Shown piece by piece: positions 7,723-15,542 of a stretch of DNA of 30,207 bases (its first letter is position 1; every line of letters begins with the position of its first letter). Under the pieces are notes generated by a model. The model searched no databases and was not told the DNA's origin. It saw nothing but the letters and a program-made list of their open reading frames with translations. Origin of the DNA: CAZVVG01 sp964630615 (GTDB taxonomy: Bacteria > Patescibacteriota > Minisyncoccia > Moranbacterales > UBA2206); contig CAZVVG010000008.1 in assembly GCA_964630615.1 (NCBI GenBank), forward strand, positions 1-30,207. The letters are read 5' to 3'. Both the position numbers and the translations under genes were made by a program.

Positions 7723-8289
7723 TTAAGCCTCGAAGGATTTCTGAATCGCCAGAATATTTTTTTCTGTCGCTTCTAATCCGATTTTCTCCGCGAAAATTTT
7801 CCGGAATTTTTCTTGAAGGCTTTTTAGACTGACCATTCCGGTGATCTTGGCAATTTTCCCCAAAATTACCGTATTTGGCCTGGGTTGGCCGATAATCTCC
7901 AAAGAGATCCCGCTAGCATCCACCACGAAAATCTTTCCGGAAAATTTTTTTCTCTTTCCTAAAGCTTCTGGAAACTGGCGGGAATTGATAATCACAACTG
8001 AGTCTTTTTTCAAACTTCCTGCTATTTTTTCCGTTGCCAAAAGAGTTTCGTCCAAGACCACAACCAGATCGGATTTTAAAATTGGTTCGTGAGTGCGGAT
8101 TTCCTTCTCGGAAACGCGCAAAAAAGCCCGAAGGGGCGCGCCGCTTCTTTCCGGACCAAAATTGGGAAAGGCTTGCACGAATTTCCCTTCGGAAACCGCG
8201 GCCTGAGCCAGAACCTCAGCCGCGGTTTTAGCTCCCTGGCCGCCGCGGGCGAAAAAGGTTATTTCCAATGATTTTTCTGAATTTTCCAC
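7723..8289 (-). CDS. porG: Pyruvate:ferredoxin oxidoreductase gamma subunit
   Basis: A 188-residue gamma subunit of POR, first gene of the operon. It shows FFARGGQGAKTAAEVLAQAA, FPNFGPERSGAPLRAF and SDLVVVLDETLL, the hallmark segments of the family. The frame starts with GTG at 8287-8289; the family motif begins about ten residues later and no ATG lies upstream. The GTG sits six bases after an extended -10 (TGCTATAAT), so the message is probably leaderless. A TTG at codon 8 is a less likely alternative start. Length is normal for the family. Confidence 0.93.
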   Translation of the reverse strand: MENSEKSLEITFFARGGQGAKTAAEVLAQAAVSEGKFVQAFPNFGPERSGAPLRAFLRVSEKEIRTHEPILKSDLVVVLDETLLATEKIAGSLKKDSVVIINSRQFPEALGKRKKFSGKIFVVDASGISLEIIGQPRPNTVILGKIAKITGMVSLKSLQEKFRKIFAEKIGLEATEKNILAIQKSFEA

Positions 8290-8295
8290 CTTTTA

Positions 8296-8304
8296 ATTAT
8301 AGCA
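8296..8304 (-). promoter_or_regulatory. Extended -10 promoter of the POR operon
   Basis: Minus-strand TGCTATAAT (an extended -10 with a perfect TATAAT at 8296-8301) lies six bases before the porG GTG codon. There is no good -35 at 17 bp; the T-run of the preceding terminator occupies the spacer. The predicted transcription start coincides with the start codon. Confidence 0.6.
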
Positions 8305-8307
8305 TAT

Positions 8308-8343
8308 AAAAAACAAAAGGGTAGTATTCGTTGAACACTACCC
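8308..8343 (-). terminator. Intrinsic terminator of the CDP-alcohol phosphatidyltransferase gene
   Basis: On the minus strand GGGTAGT pairs with ACTACCC (8319-8325 with 8337-8343) around an 11-nt loop that can pair further. It is followed at once by TTTTGTTTTTT. It begins 7 nt after the stop codon of the upstream gene and abuts the POR promoter. Confidence 0.85.
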
Positions 8344-8349
8344 TCTTTC

Positions 8350-8958
8350 TTACTCTGTTAAGTATCTTTTTTGCCAACCATAGAGATCAGCAATGTAAAA
8401 ACCAATGGAAATCAGTCGCATCAAAAATCCCGCCCAGAAGGAGACAAGATAGAAAAGATCCAGGGCTTCATTTCGCGGGAAAAAGACGCGCAGGAAGATG
8501 AAAATGGCCATAAGGAAATACAGAACTACGGCGAGTTTACCTACGCTACTGATTTTCCAGTTGCTGGTGATCGTTTCAATTATTTCCTTTAGTCCTTTTT
8601 TGCTATATTTTTTTACAGCTAGGTAAATTCCAGCGGAAGCAATCGCAAAGGCCAACATTTCTCCTAAAAGAACCAGAGAAATTACCCAGTGATCCACAAT
8701 CCGATAGATGAATAAAAAGACTAAAACCGAGAAGATCATCACTTTATCAGAAAAAGAGTCAATAATTTTTCCGATTCCTTCCGCATTTCCGACTTTTCGG
8801 GCAATCATGCCGTCGAAAATGTCAGTTGAGGCCAGAATTACCACGACCATCAACTTGGCTTCAATACTCCAGTCAAATCCAAACAAGATGAATGGAGTCA
8901 GAAGCCTGGAAGCCGAAAGTAAATTGGCCAGATTTTTTACTAACCATAAGTTCTTCAA
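8350..8958 (-). CDS. CDP-alcohol phosphatidyltransferase (PgsA-like)
   Basis: A 202-residue integral membrane enzyme that transfers a phosphatidyl group from CDP-diacylglycerol to an alcohol (phosphatidylglycerophosphate synthase type is likeliest) in phospholipid synthesis. The complete signature D-G-x2-A-R-x8-G-x3-D-x3-D is present, with D46, D49, G50, A53, R54, G63, D67 and D71, followed by about four more hydrophobic helices. The start is TTG at 8956-8958, supported by a perfect AAAGGAGG 8 nt upstream. It has its own promoter and terminator, so it is a single-gene unit between the POR and thioredoxin-like genes. The alcohol acceptor is not certain. Confidence 0.88.
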   Translation of the reverse strand: MKNLWLVKNLANLLSASRLLTPFILFGFDWSIEAKLMVVVILASTDIFDGMIARKVGNAEGIGKIIDSFSDKVMIFSVLVFLFIYRIVDHWVISLVLLGEMLAFAIASAGIYLAVKKYSKKGLKEIIETITSNWKISSVGKLAVVLYFLMAIFIFLRVFFPRNEALDLFYLVSFWAGFLMRLISIGFYIADLYGWQKRYLTE

Positions 8959-8966
8959 GTGCTAAA

Positions 8967-8974
8967 CCTCCTTT
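8967..8974 (-). promoter_or_regulatory. Strong Shine-Dalgarno that fixes a TTG start
   Basis: Minus-strand AAAGGAGG lies 8 nt before the TTG codon at 8956-8958. It is the only canonical SD I found at a gene start in this window, and it settles the choice of the non-ATG start. Confidence 0.85.
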
Positions 8975-9028
8975 CTTTTCTTCCTTTAATTAGATCGTTT
9001 TTTAAATTTTTAAAGAGCCCAGCTTTCT

Positions 9029-9057
9029 AGGATAAATAAAATAAGTTATTTTGTCAA
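9029..9057 (-). promoter_or_regulatory. Sigma70-type promoter for the phosphatidyltransferase gene
   Basis: A perfect -35 TTGACA (9052-9057), a 17-bp spacer and -10 TATCCT (9029-9034) on the minus strand. Transcription would start near 9022, leaving a leader of about 60 nt that carries the strong SD. Confidence 0.75.
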
Positions 9058-9065
9058 GTTTTGCT

Positions 9066-9095
9066 AACTAAAAAAGGCTCAAAATTGAGCCTTTT
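9066..9095 (-). terminator. Intrinsic terminator after the thioredoxin/DsbA-like gene
   Basis: AAAAGGCTCAA pairs perfectly with TTGAGCCTTTT (9072-9095), and on the minus strand the stem runs into a six-T tract. It lies 18 bp after the stop of the upstream gene and just before the promoter of the next one. Confidence 0.88.
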
Positions 9096-9112
9096 AAAGT
9101 TTCTAAACGATT

Positions 9113-10198
9113 TTATTTAGATAATTCAGCATCGATTGCCGCTTTCAGCTGTTCCAAATTGATTACTCCGTTATTGAATTGCTCGTTAACGAAGGAAGCG
9201 GGAGTGCCAGAAATTCCAAAACTAGAAGCTTCTTCTTTATTGGCATTGATTTTATCTTGATATTTCTTGCTGTCCAGACATTGGTTGAATTCAGCTGTTT
9301 TGAGACCCAGTATCCTTGCGTAATCTTTAAATTTTTGAGTGCCTTCTGTCTTGGACCATTCAGACTGGGCAGTAAAAAGCTTATCGCCATATTCCCAAAA
9401 TTTTCCTTGTTCACCGGCGCATTCCGCCGCCAAAGAGGCACTCTCTGCTTGAGCATGGAAAGAAAGAGGCAAGTGTTTAAAAGCGAAAAGAACTTTATCG
9501 CCGTAAGCCTTCATCGCCTCGCGCAAGCTAGTGTTAAAAAGTTTAGAATAAGGACATTGAAAATCCGAAAAGACGATTACTTTGACATTGGAATCTTCTT
9601 TTCCGGAAACCGTATCCTCTTTTCCTACTTGAGGCAAATTCAGATATTTGCCCGGCGCCAATCCCAATTCTTGGGTTTTAAGTTCAAACTGATTTTCCTT
9701 TTCTTCAAAGAGTACTTTGGCTTGGGAGAAAAATTCGGTCTTGTTGACGGATTCGGAAAAAATAAAAGACGGGAGAGTTTTGACACTGAATTTTTCAATT
9801 AAAGATTTTCCTTCTTCTGAGGCAAAGTCCACTTTTTGAGCACTGACGGTCGGAACCACTCGCCGCAGCCAAATAAGCGCGTCTGAAGGATCGCACTTTT
9901 CGCATTTTTCATCGTTGATCACTTTAACACTGACAATTGGCTCCGGATAAGCTACCCAGGTTTTTCCTTCGGATTCAAAGATTTCCGCTTTATTGAGATT
10001 TCTCAAAGAAAAACCGCTCCCTCCAAAAAATTGAGCCGTGTCCACAAATAAACTGCCGACAAAAAGACCCGCTAAGAGAATAACGGCTGAAATCAGATTT
10101 TTTATTTTTTTGTCCTTATCTTCGGGGGTTTCTATTTTTTCTTCTGGTTTCTCCTCCTCAGGAGTAACAACCAAATTTTCTGGTTTTTGTTCTTCCAT
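9113..10198 (-). CDS. Membrane-anchored tandem thioredoxin-fold protein, DsbA/BdbD-like with CPYS active site
   Basis: A 361-residue protein. The acidic cytoplasmic N-terminus (1-31) is followed by one transmembrane helix (about 34-53), which places the rest outside the membrane. A first thioredoxin-like domain (about 85-165) has C99-E-K-C102 and a TLPSF cis-Pro loop. A second, DsbA/Thioredoxin_4-type domain (about 195-361) has FSDFQCPYSK (C215-P-Y-S218), FKHLPLSFH, AAECAGEQGKFWEY and the cis-Pro GISGTPASF. The usual CPxC is CPYS here (codon TCT), so this domain cannot form the normal active-site disulfide. It may work in disulfide transfer or isomerisation for exported proteins, perhaps with the CxxC of the first domain. 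No SD. The small membrane protein gene lies 34 bp upstream. Confidence 0.85.
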   Translation of the reverse strand: MEEQKPENLVVTPEEEKPEEKIETPEDKDKKIKNLISAVILLAGLFVGSLFVDTAQFFGGSGFSLRNLNKAEIFESEGKTWVAYPEPIVSVKVINDEKCEKCDPSDALIWLRRVVPTVSAQKVDFASEEGKSLIEKFSVKTLPSFIFSESVNKTEFFSQAKVLFEEKENQFELKTQELGLAPGKYLNLPQVGKEDTVSGKEDSNVKVIVFSDFQCPYSKLFNTSLREAMKAYGDKVLFAFKHLPLSFHAQAESASLAAECAGEQGKFWEYGDKLFTAQSEWSKTEGTQKFKDYARILGLKTAEFNQCLDSKKYQDKINANKEEASSFGISGTPASFVNEQFNNGVINLEQLKAAIDAELSK

Positions 10199-10232
10199 TT
10201 TTTTAAATAAAATTAAGTTAATAAGTTAAACT

Positions 10233-10571
10233 TTACTCCTCATTGCAGGCCGCACCTGAAAGAACTTCCCCCGAATTAGGATTATTCTGGTCCTGATTCT
10301 GATTTTGAGCTTGAGCCTCAGCCTGAGCTTCCGCTTCTTTTTTCATTTTCTCCAACTGTTCTTTTTGCAACTGGGAAATATTATAGCTTTGAGGAGGCAT
10401 TTTCATTTTATAATCGTTAAAGCCAATTGTGATTCTTTTTCCGGCTTCAGTTTTTATTGCGATTCCAATAAGGATGCCCAGAATCAGCATAAGCGCCATT
10501 TCAACATAGAAATCCCTTTTCTTTTTTTTCTCCCAGTCTATTTTTGTTTCCTCGGTTTTTTCTTCGTTCAT
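10233..10571 (-). CDS. Small single-helix membrane protein with Gln/Glu/Ala-rich tail
   Basis: Not recognised. This 112-residue protein has a charged N-terminus (1-20), one transmembrane helix (about 22-40), a short extracytoplasmic segment, then a low-complexity tail with AEAQAEAQAQ and NQNQDQNN runs and a lone Cys near the end (GAACNEE). It precedes the thioredoxin/DsbA-like gene by 34 bp under a common promoter and shares its single-anchor layout, so a joint role at the membrane is plausible but unproven. The ATG at 10569-10571 has no SD. Confidence 0.72.
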   Translation of the reverse strand: MNEEKTEETKIDWEKKKKRDFYVEMALMLILGILIGIAIKTEAGKRITIGFNDYKMKMPPQSYNISQLQKEQLEKMKKEAEAQAEAQAQNQNQDQNNPNSGEVLSGAACNEE

Positions 10572-10616
10572 TTTTTTCTTAAGACTAACTAATGAATTAA
10601 TTTTGTTTGGGTTTAT

Positions 10617-10645
10617 ATGATAACAGCAAATAAAATATTTTTCAA
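10617..10645 (-). promoter_or_regulatory. Sigma70-type promoter for the small membrane protein and DsbA-like genes
   Basis: A -35 TTGAAA (10640-10645), 17-bp spacer and -10 TATCAT (10617-10622) on the minus strand. The expected start is near 10610, about 40 nt before the ATG at 10571. Confidence 0.6.
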
Positions 10646-10684
10646 CTTGCCAACTGTTTTTTTTATGTTCTAATATTAGGTCTT

Positions 10685-11935
10685 TTATTCTTTGCGTAAA
10701 GCCTCCATAGGCGACAATTGGGAAGCCTTGCGCGCCGGATAGATTCCAAAAACCAATCCCGTCAAGGCGGAAAATCCAAAACTGACGACAACCGCTTTGA
10801 GAGTTACGGGAAAATAAAGATTGTAGCCGAAGCTGGCCACTAGCTTTTCGATATTCCCAGCCAGAAGAAATCCCCCCGCGATTCCCAAAAGCCCACCGAG
10901 CGTAGTCAGAAAAATTGCCTCAAAAAGAAATTGCTTCAAAATGTCGGATTTTTTCGCTCCGATTGATTTCCGCAAGCCGATTTCAAAGGTTCTTTCGGTT
11001 ACCGCCACATACATCACATTCATAATTCCCACTCCTCCGACAATGAGAGAAATCGAAGTAAGCGCCAAAAGTAAATAATCAATCACATTAAAAACTTTGT
11101 CCAGAATTTCTTTTATTTCCACAATGGAATTCACCGCAAAATCATCATCTTCAATTTCTTTAATATTATGCCGATCTCTCATTATGTCATTGGCTTGCAA
11201 AATGGAAAGCTCTAATTTGCTCATATCTTTCAGCTTGAAAACGGCAAACTGAATATGATCCGCTCCCATCAGTTTTTTCTGCAGAGTTTTGACCGGAAGA
11301 TATACCGTGTTGTCATAATCAAAAAAGCCCGTGGAACCCCTTTCTTTTAAAACGCCCTTGACCTCAAATGATTGCCCCTTAATTTTGATATTTTTTCCCA
11401 CCGCTTCCGCGTTACCGAAAAAATCTTCTTTGATTTTGCTGCCTAAGACAACCACCGATTTTAAACCTGAATCGTCTTCCGCAGTATAAGGTTCGCCTTC
11501 CTTGAGCTGGGTTTTTTCATCCACTTCAAAGATGCTGGCACTCATCCCCATCAAGATTAACTGCTGGTTTTTGTTTTGAAAACTGACTGTTTGTTGACTG
11601 ACCATTCCTCCGTACCAAGAGTCAATATTGGACATCCGAGCCACCGCTTCTGCGTCTTCGATTTTCAAAGTGGTTAGGGGTTTCCCAAATTGTCCGGTAG
11701 CGTTTTGCGAAGAAGTCTTTTCTACCTTGGGAACCTTAGGCTCAATCTGAATAATATCACTACCAAAAGACTCAATTTCTCCAACCACATATTCTTTTAC
11801 TCCAGCGCCCAGCGATAAAACCAAAATGACGGAAATTACCCCAATCACAATTCCCAAAAGAGAAAGGATTGTCCGCAAAAAATTTGAGCGGAGATTATTA
11901 AAAGCTAATTTAATTGAAGTCCATAATTCATGCAT
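10685..11935 (-). CDS. MacB-type ABC transporter permease (second copy)
   Basis: A 416-residue permease of the type VII (MacB/LolC/FtsX) ABC family. It has an N-terminal helix with LLGIVIGVISVILVLSLG, a large extracytoplasmic MacB_PCD domain (about 45-280), and three C-terminal helices ending GIYPARKASQLSPMEALRKE. GGVGIMNVMYVAVTERTFEIGLRKSIGA is the conserved coupling region facing the ATPase. It has the same length and layout as the permease encoded 23 bp upstream but has diverged through most of the outer domain, so the pair may form a heterodimer. The transported substrate is unknown. It is the last gene of the long minus-strand run; I see no clear terminator after it. Confidence 0.9.
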   Translation of the reverse strand: MHELWTSIKLAFNNLRSNFLRTILSLLGIVIGVISVILVLSLGAGVKEYVVGEIESFGSDIIQIEPKVPKVEKTSSQNATGQFGKPLTTLKIEDAEAVARMSNIDSWYGGMVSQQTVSFQNKNQQLILMGMSASIFEVDEKTQLKEGEPYTAEDDSGLKSVVVLGSKIKEDFFGNAEAVGKNIKIKGQSFEVKGVLKERGSTGFFDYDNTVYLPVKTLQKKLMGADHIQFAVFKLKDMSKLELSILQANDIMRDRHNIKEIEDDDFAVNSIVEIKEILDKVFNVIDYLLLALTSISLIVGGVGIMNVMYVAVTERTFEIGLRKSIGAKKSDILKQFLFEAIFLTTLGGLLGIAGGFLLAGNIEKLVASFGYNLYFPVTLKAVVVSFGFSALTGLVFGIYPARKASQLSPMEALRKE

Positions 11936-11958
11936 AAAAATATCTAATAAACTTCGGG

Positions 11959-13209
11959 TTATTCATAGCGTAAGGCTTCCATTGGAGAAATGCGCGAGGC
12001 TTTATAGGCTGGATAAATCCCAAAAAAAATTCCGATTAAAAACGAGACTCCAAAAGCGATAATTACCGAGCTGGGAGAAATAATAAACGGCCAGTGATAT
12101 TTTAACGCTTGAATAATGACGGAGGCCAAAAAGGAAAGAAAAATTCCCACGAGAATTCCAATCATTCCTCCCAAAGAAGAAATCGTAGCGGATTCAATTA
12201 GGAATTGAAGGGTAATTTCAGAATTTTTAGCTCCCACGGCTTTGCGCAGTCCAACTTCTCGCACTCGCTGATTCACCGCAATCAGCATTACATTCATAAT
12301 TCCCACTCCTCCGACAACCAGGGAGACGGTTCCGATAATTAAAAGAAAATAACGCAGGATGTTAGTAATATTCGTCACCATCTCCATGGCCGAAGCTTGA
12401 TTCCGGACGGAAAAATCATCTTTATCCGGATCTTTAATGTTATGCCTCTCTCTCAAAGTCGTCTTGGTATTTGCGATAGCGGAAGGAATAAGTTCGGCAC
12501 TTTTAACTTTCAAGTGCACCACTGACAAATGATTTATTCCCAAAAGAATTTTTTGCGCCGTTCGAAGAGGAACAAAAACGGACTCATCTTGATTTATGGC
12601 GCCAAAGGCGATAGCGCCCCGTTTTTTAAAAATTCCCACGATGGTAAAATTTTGATCTTTAATTTTAATTGTTTTTCCTAGGGGATCATCATTGCCAAAA
12701 AAATCTTTGGCTAGCTGATTTCCTAAAACAGCAATTTTTGACAAGTTGGTTTCTTCTTCTGGGGTAAAGAACCTTCCCCTTTCCACCTCGGCCGTCTGCA
12801 CTTCAACATAGCTGGCAGTGGCCCCCATAAAAGAGCGGGCTTCTTCTTGACCTTGGTAGGAAACGGTATCTGAACCGATGACATAACCAGATCCGTTTAT
12901 AACTTCCGGAACTTTTCGTGGATTCCGCAGAGCTTCTAAATCATCATAGGTTAGTGTTGTAATTGTAATCCCCATAACCGCCGCTGGAGGACTGGTATCG
13001 CTAGAGGAAGCGCCGGGAATAATCCCAATCAAATTAGTTCCCAAGCCCTTCACCTGATCTAAAATTAATTCCTGAGCTGACTGTCCAATCGCCATAATAA
13101 GAATAACCGAACCGACCCCGATAATTACGCCCAACATTGTTAAAAAAGAGCGGAATTTGGCCGCTGTCAGATTTTTATAAGAAATTTTTATCGGATTGAT
13201 TAATTTCAC
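11959..13209 (-). CDS. MacB-type ABC transporter permease (first copy)
   Basis: A 416-residue type VII ABC permease. The first helix is around TMLGVIIGVGSVILIMAIG, an extracytoplasmic MacB_PCD domain follows, and three helices at the C-terminus end FGIYPAYKASRISPMEALRYE. The coupling segment is GGVGIMNVMLIAVNQRVREVGLRKAVGA. The start is GTG at 13207-13209 with no SD and no nearby ATG. With the ATPase and adaptor genes upstream it matches the monoderm YknXYZ layout, which exports peptides or toxins without an outer-membrane channel, except that two permeases are present. Confidence 0.9.
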   Translation of the reverse strand: MKLINPIKISYKNLTAAKFRSFLTMLGVIIGVGSVILIMAIGQSAQELILDQVKGLGTNLIGIIPGASSSDTSPPAAVMGITITTLTYDDLEALRNPRKVPEVINGSGYVIGSDTVSYQGQEEARSFMGATASYVEVQTAEVERGRFFTPEEETNLSKIAVLGNQLAKDFFGNDDPLGKTIKIKDQNFTIVGIFKKRGAIAFGAINQDESVFVPLRTAQKILLGINHLSVVHLKVKSAELIPSAIANTKTTLRERHNIKDPDKDDFSVRNQASAMEMVTNITNILRYFLLIIGTVSLVVGGVGIMNVMLIAVNQRVREVGLRKAVGAKNSEITLQFLIESATISSLGGMIGILVGIFLSFLASVIIQALKYHWPFIISPSSVIIAFGVSFLIGIFFGIYPAYKASRISPMEALRYE

Positions 13210-13250
13210 TTTTTTAACTTAAATTGAAATGCTCAAAAAAATTGAAAAAA

Positions 13251-13979
13251 TTATTTCAGCTGTTCTCCGTCTTCGGCAAATTTTCTGTTTTTAACCCGGT
13301 CATCGGCCACGATTTGACCGTCTCGGACATAAAGAATTCTTTGGGCGTGCTGAGCCGTAAAAGTTTCATGGGTAACCAAAACAATGGTATGGCCTTCTTG
13401 GTTAAGTTTTTGAAGAATTTTCATTATTTGAACCCCGGACTTGGAATCTAAGTTGCCAGTTGGTTCGTCGGCAAAAATAATTTCTGGATTATTCACCAGC
13501 GCCCGAGCAATTGCCACTCTCTGCTTTTCTCCCCCCGAAAGCTGATTGGAAAGATAATTCATCCGATGTTCCATAGAAACCGATTTCAGAGCTTTTTCCA
13601 CTTTTTCTTGGGCTTGCTTTTTATTAGATTCCCCCAGATCATAAAGTAAGGGCAATTCCACATTTTCAAAAACGGTGGTCCGAGGAAGAAGATTGAAGGT
13701 CTGAAAGACAAAACCGATTTTTTGATTCCGGATATAAGCCAGTTTCTCTTCGGAAAAATTTTTCGTATTTTCTCCATCAAAAAAATATTCGCCTCCGGTC
13801 GGACGATCCAAAAAACCTAGAATTTGCATCAGAGTGGACTTACCGGAACCGGAAGGACCCATAATGGAGATAAACTCTCCTTTTTGAAGGGAAAAAGAAA
13901 CCTGACAAACCGCTTCAGTTTTCACCCCTTCGTTTTCATAAGTCTTACATAAATTTTTGACTTCGATAATGGGTATCAT
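13251..13979 (-). CDS. ABC transporter ATP-binding protein (MacB/LolD/YknY type)
   Basis: A 242-residue nucleotide-binding subunit driving the two MacB-type permeases. Visible motifs are Walker A GPSGSGKST, Q-loop FVFQTFNLLPRTTV, ABC signature LSGGEKQRVAIARAL, Walker B IIFADEPTGNLDS, and the H-loop in LVTHE. DEPTGNLDSKSG and NLLPRTTVFENVELPL are typical of the LolD/MacB/FtsE clade. It lies 41 bp before the first permease and 104 bp after the adaptor; that longer gap holds a strong inverted repeat. Confidence 0.95.
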   Translation of the reverse strand: MIPIIEVKNLCKTYENEGVKTEAVCQVSFSLQKGEFISIMGPSGSGKSTLMQILGFLDRPTGGEYFFDGENTKNFSEEKLAYIRNQKIGFVFQTFNLLPRTTVFENVELPLLYDLGESNKKQAQEKVEKALKSVSMEHRMNYLSNQLSGGEKQRVAIARALVNNPEIIFADEPTGNLDSKSGVQIMKILQKLNQEGHTIVLVTHETFTAQHAQRILYVRDGQIVADDRVKNRKFAEDGEQLK

Positions 13980-13987
13980 AATAAAAA

Positions 13988-14078
13988 TAGTTTCTAATTT
14001 ATAATTCCGCTTAATCCGGATAGGGCAGTGGATCGAGCCTTGGAGATCACAAACGGAAACTAGATCTATTAGAAACTA
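13988..14078 (-). other. Structured intercistronic element (long hairpin with 3' T-tract)
   Basis: On the minus strand TAGTTTCTAAT (14068-14078) pairs perfectly with ATTAGAAACTA (13988-13998). Inside, TTCCGTTTG (14050-14058) pairs with TAAGCGGAA (14005-14013), 9 bp with two G-U pairs. The apex contains GATC...GATC and the palindrome ATCCGGAT. The outer stem is followed by TTTTTATT just before the ATPase start codon. It could be an attenuator, processing site or small RNA lowering expression of the ATPase and permeases relative to the adaptor. No known RNA family is recognised. Confidence 0.5.
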
Positions 14079-14083
14079 AGAAA

Positions 14084-15097
14084 TTATTTTTCACTCGTGA
14101 GCGTTATGACTCTTTCTCCGCCTTTAAGTCCCGAAGTGACTTCCACAATTCCGTCATCGCCTTCTAGACCGGTAGTTATAAAAACTTTTTCTGTAAGATT
14201 ATTTTTTTCGTCCTTGAGAATTTCCACATATTTTCGACCCGCTTCAGATTTTACCGCTCTTAAGGGAATAGCGACGACTTTTTCCTTTTGAGCTGTTCGA
14301 ACATCAACATCGCAGCTCATCCCAGTCTTAAATCTTTCATCCAAAGACTTGAATTTAAGTTTCACCTTGTAATAAACTACATCCTGAATCACTGTAGACG
14401 CTGGTTCTATTTCCACAATCTCGGCTTCAAATTTATCCTCCAGGGGAAAAGCGTCCAGAGTTATTTCCGCACTTTGGCCGAGAGCTAGCTTAATAATATC
14501 TGATTCCGGAACATCAGACTCGATTTCTAATTCGCCGTCGGCCAAAACGAGAACAACTGAATTAAGCAGGGCGATTTCTCCAAGCTCATAGTTTTTTTTG
14601 ATAATTCTGCCTTTCATCGGGGCATAAAGGTAAGTGTCGCCAATTCTTATTGAAGAAGCTCTCGTCAGGGCTTCGGCCTTTTTCACCAGAGCCTTCTGAG
14701 CATCTTCCTGCTCCTCACTGTAAGAATCCCCGTTATCTTCAATATGATCCAGAGTTTTTTTCTGGTATTTGATATCCGATTCGGAAGCTTTTTTTTCTTC
14801 CCATAGAGTCCCCACACTGACTCTGGCCAGGCGTTGTCCCTTTTTCACTTCTTCTCCAATATCCACATTCATTTCTTGAATAACCCCGCTCGTCTTAAAC
14901 CCCAAATCAATCATCAGAGTCGGATTGATCACACCCGTTGCAGAAACTGTTTGCTGGACATCCATTATCTTAGCCTCCTCCGTAACATATTCCACCCCTT
15001 TTTTCTGGGAAGCAAAATAAAACCATCCACCTGCTACGACTGCCAGGATTATCACCAGCCAAATAATTTTTTTCTTCCACTTTTTAATCAGTTCCAT
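14084..15097 (-). CDS. HlyD/MacA-family membrane fusion (adaptor) protein
   Basis: A 337-residue adaptor of the exporter. One N-terminal transmembrane helix (about 10-29) is followed by the beta-barrel/lipoyl region (VSATGVINP, FKTSGVIQEMNVDIGEEVKKGQRLARV), a short helical hairpin (about 100-145, rich in Lys/Glu), the returning lipoyl half (YLYAPMKGRIIKKNYELGE), and a C-terminal barrel and membrane-proximal domain ending GGERVITLTSEK. The hairpin is much shorter than in TolC-docking MacA, which fits a cell without an outer membrane and a YknX-like role. It starts 10 bp after the RNase HI gene. Confidence 0.9.
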   Translation of the reverse strand: MELIKKWKKKIIWLVIILAVVAGGWFYFASQKKGVEYVTEEAKIMDVQQTVSATGVINPTLMIDLGFKTSGVIQEMNVDIGEEVKKGQRLARVSVGTLWEEKKASESDIKYQKKTLDHIEDNGDSYSEEQEDAQKALVKKAEALTRASSIRIGDTYLYAPMKGRIIKKNYELGEIALLNSVVLVLADGELEIESDVPESDIIKLALGQSAEITLDAFPLEDKFEAEIVEIEPASTVIQDVVYYKVKLKFKSLDERFKTGMSCDVDVRTAQKEKVVAIPLRAVKSEAGRKYVEILKDEKNNLTEKVFITTGLEGDDGIVEVTSGLKGGERVITLTSEK

Positions 15098-15107
15098 GAA
15101 TTATTCA

Positions 15108-15536
15108 CTAAATTAATTTTACTTGCCGCCCCTCCTTGTCCAAGGCTTGGTTCACTAACTTATCGGCAATTTTATTTTTTTCTCGAGGAATATGACAAAA
15201 AATAACTTTCTTAAAATCCAGCATTAGATTCCAAACTTCCAAAAAAAGTTTCTGGATTTTTTTTTCTTTTACCTTATATTCATGGTTTAATTGTTTGGCC
15301 ACAAATTCACTATCCAAAAAACACTCCACTTCAATTTTTTCGGATTTCTCCTTACCGATAAGCTGTTTTATTTTTTTTAGTCCAAAAATTACCGCCTCGT
15401 ATTCAGCTTCATTGTTAGTTCTCTCTCCAATGTAATGACCAAATTGTTTATGGAGCGATTCCAAATAAACCCCGACTGCCGCTGGTCCGGGATTATTGCG
15501 CGATCCGCCATCCGTGTACATCGTCACTTTTTCCAT
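15108..15536 (-). CDS. Ribonuclease HI family protein
   Basis: A 142-residue RNase H fold enzyme that cleaves RNA in RNA-DNA hybrids (R-loops, primers). The four acidic catalytic positions are visible: D9 in YTDGGSRNNPG, E45 in TNNEAEYEA, D75 in FLDSEFV, and D125 in KIADKLVNQAL. The arrangement is that of the short RNase HI relatives lacking the basic protrusion. It lies 20 bp after recJ but has its own extended -10, six bases before the ATG, so it can probably also be transcribed alone as a leaderless message together with the exporter genes. Confidence 0.92.
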   Translation of the reverse strand: MEKVTMYTDGGSRNNPGPAAVGVYLESLHKQFGHYIGERTNNEAEYEAVIFGLKKIKQLIGKEKSEKIEVECFLDSEFVAKQLNHEYKVKEKKIQKLFLEVWNLMLDFKKVIFCHIPREKNKIADKLVNQALDKEGRQVKLI

Positions 15537-15542
15537 ATTTTT

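Noticed and set aside
9179..9802. Plus-strand frame of 207 codons opposite the DsbA-like gene
   Set aside because: Phe/Arg-rich translation with no motif; the minus strand gives a full thioredoxin-fold protein.
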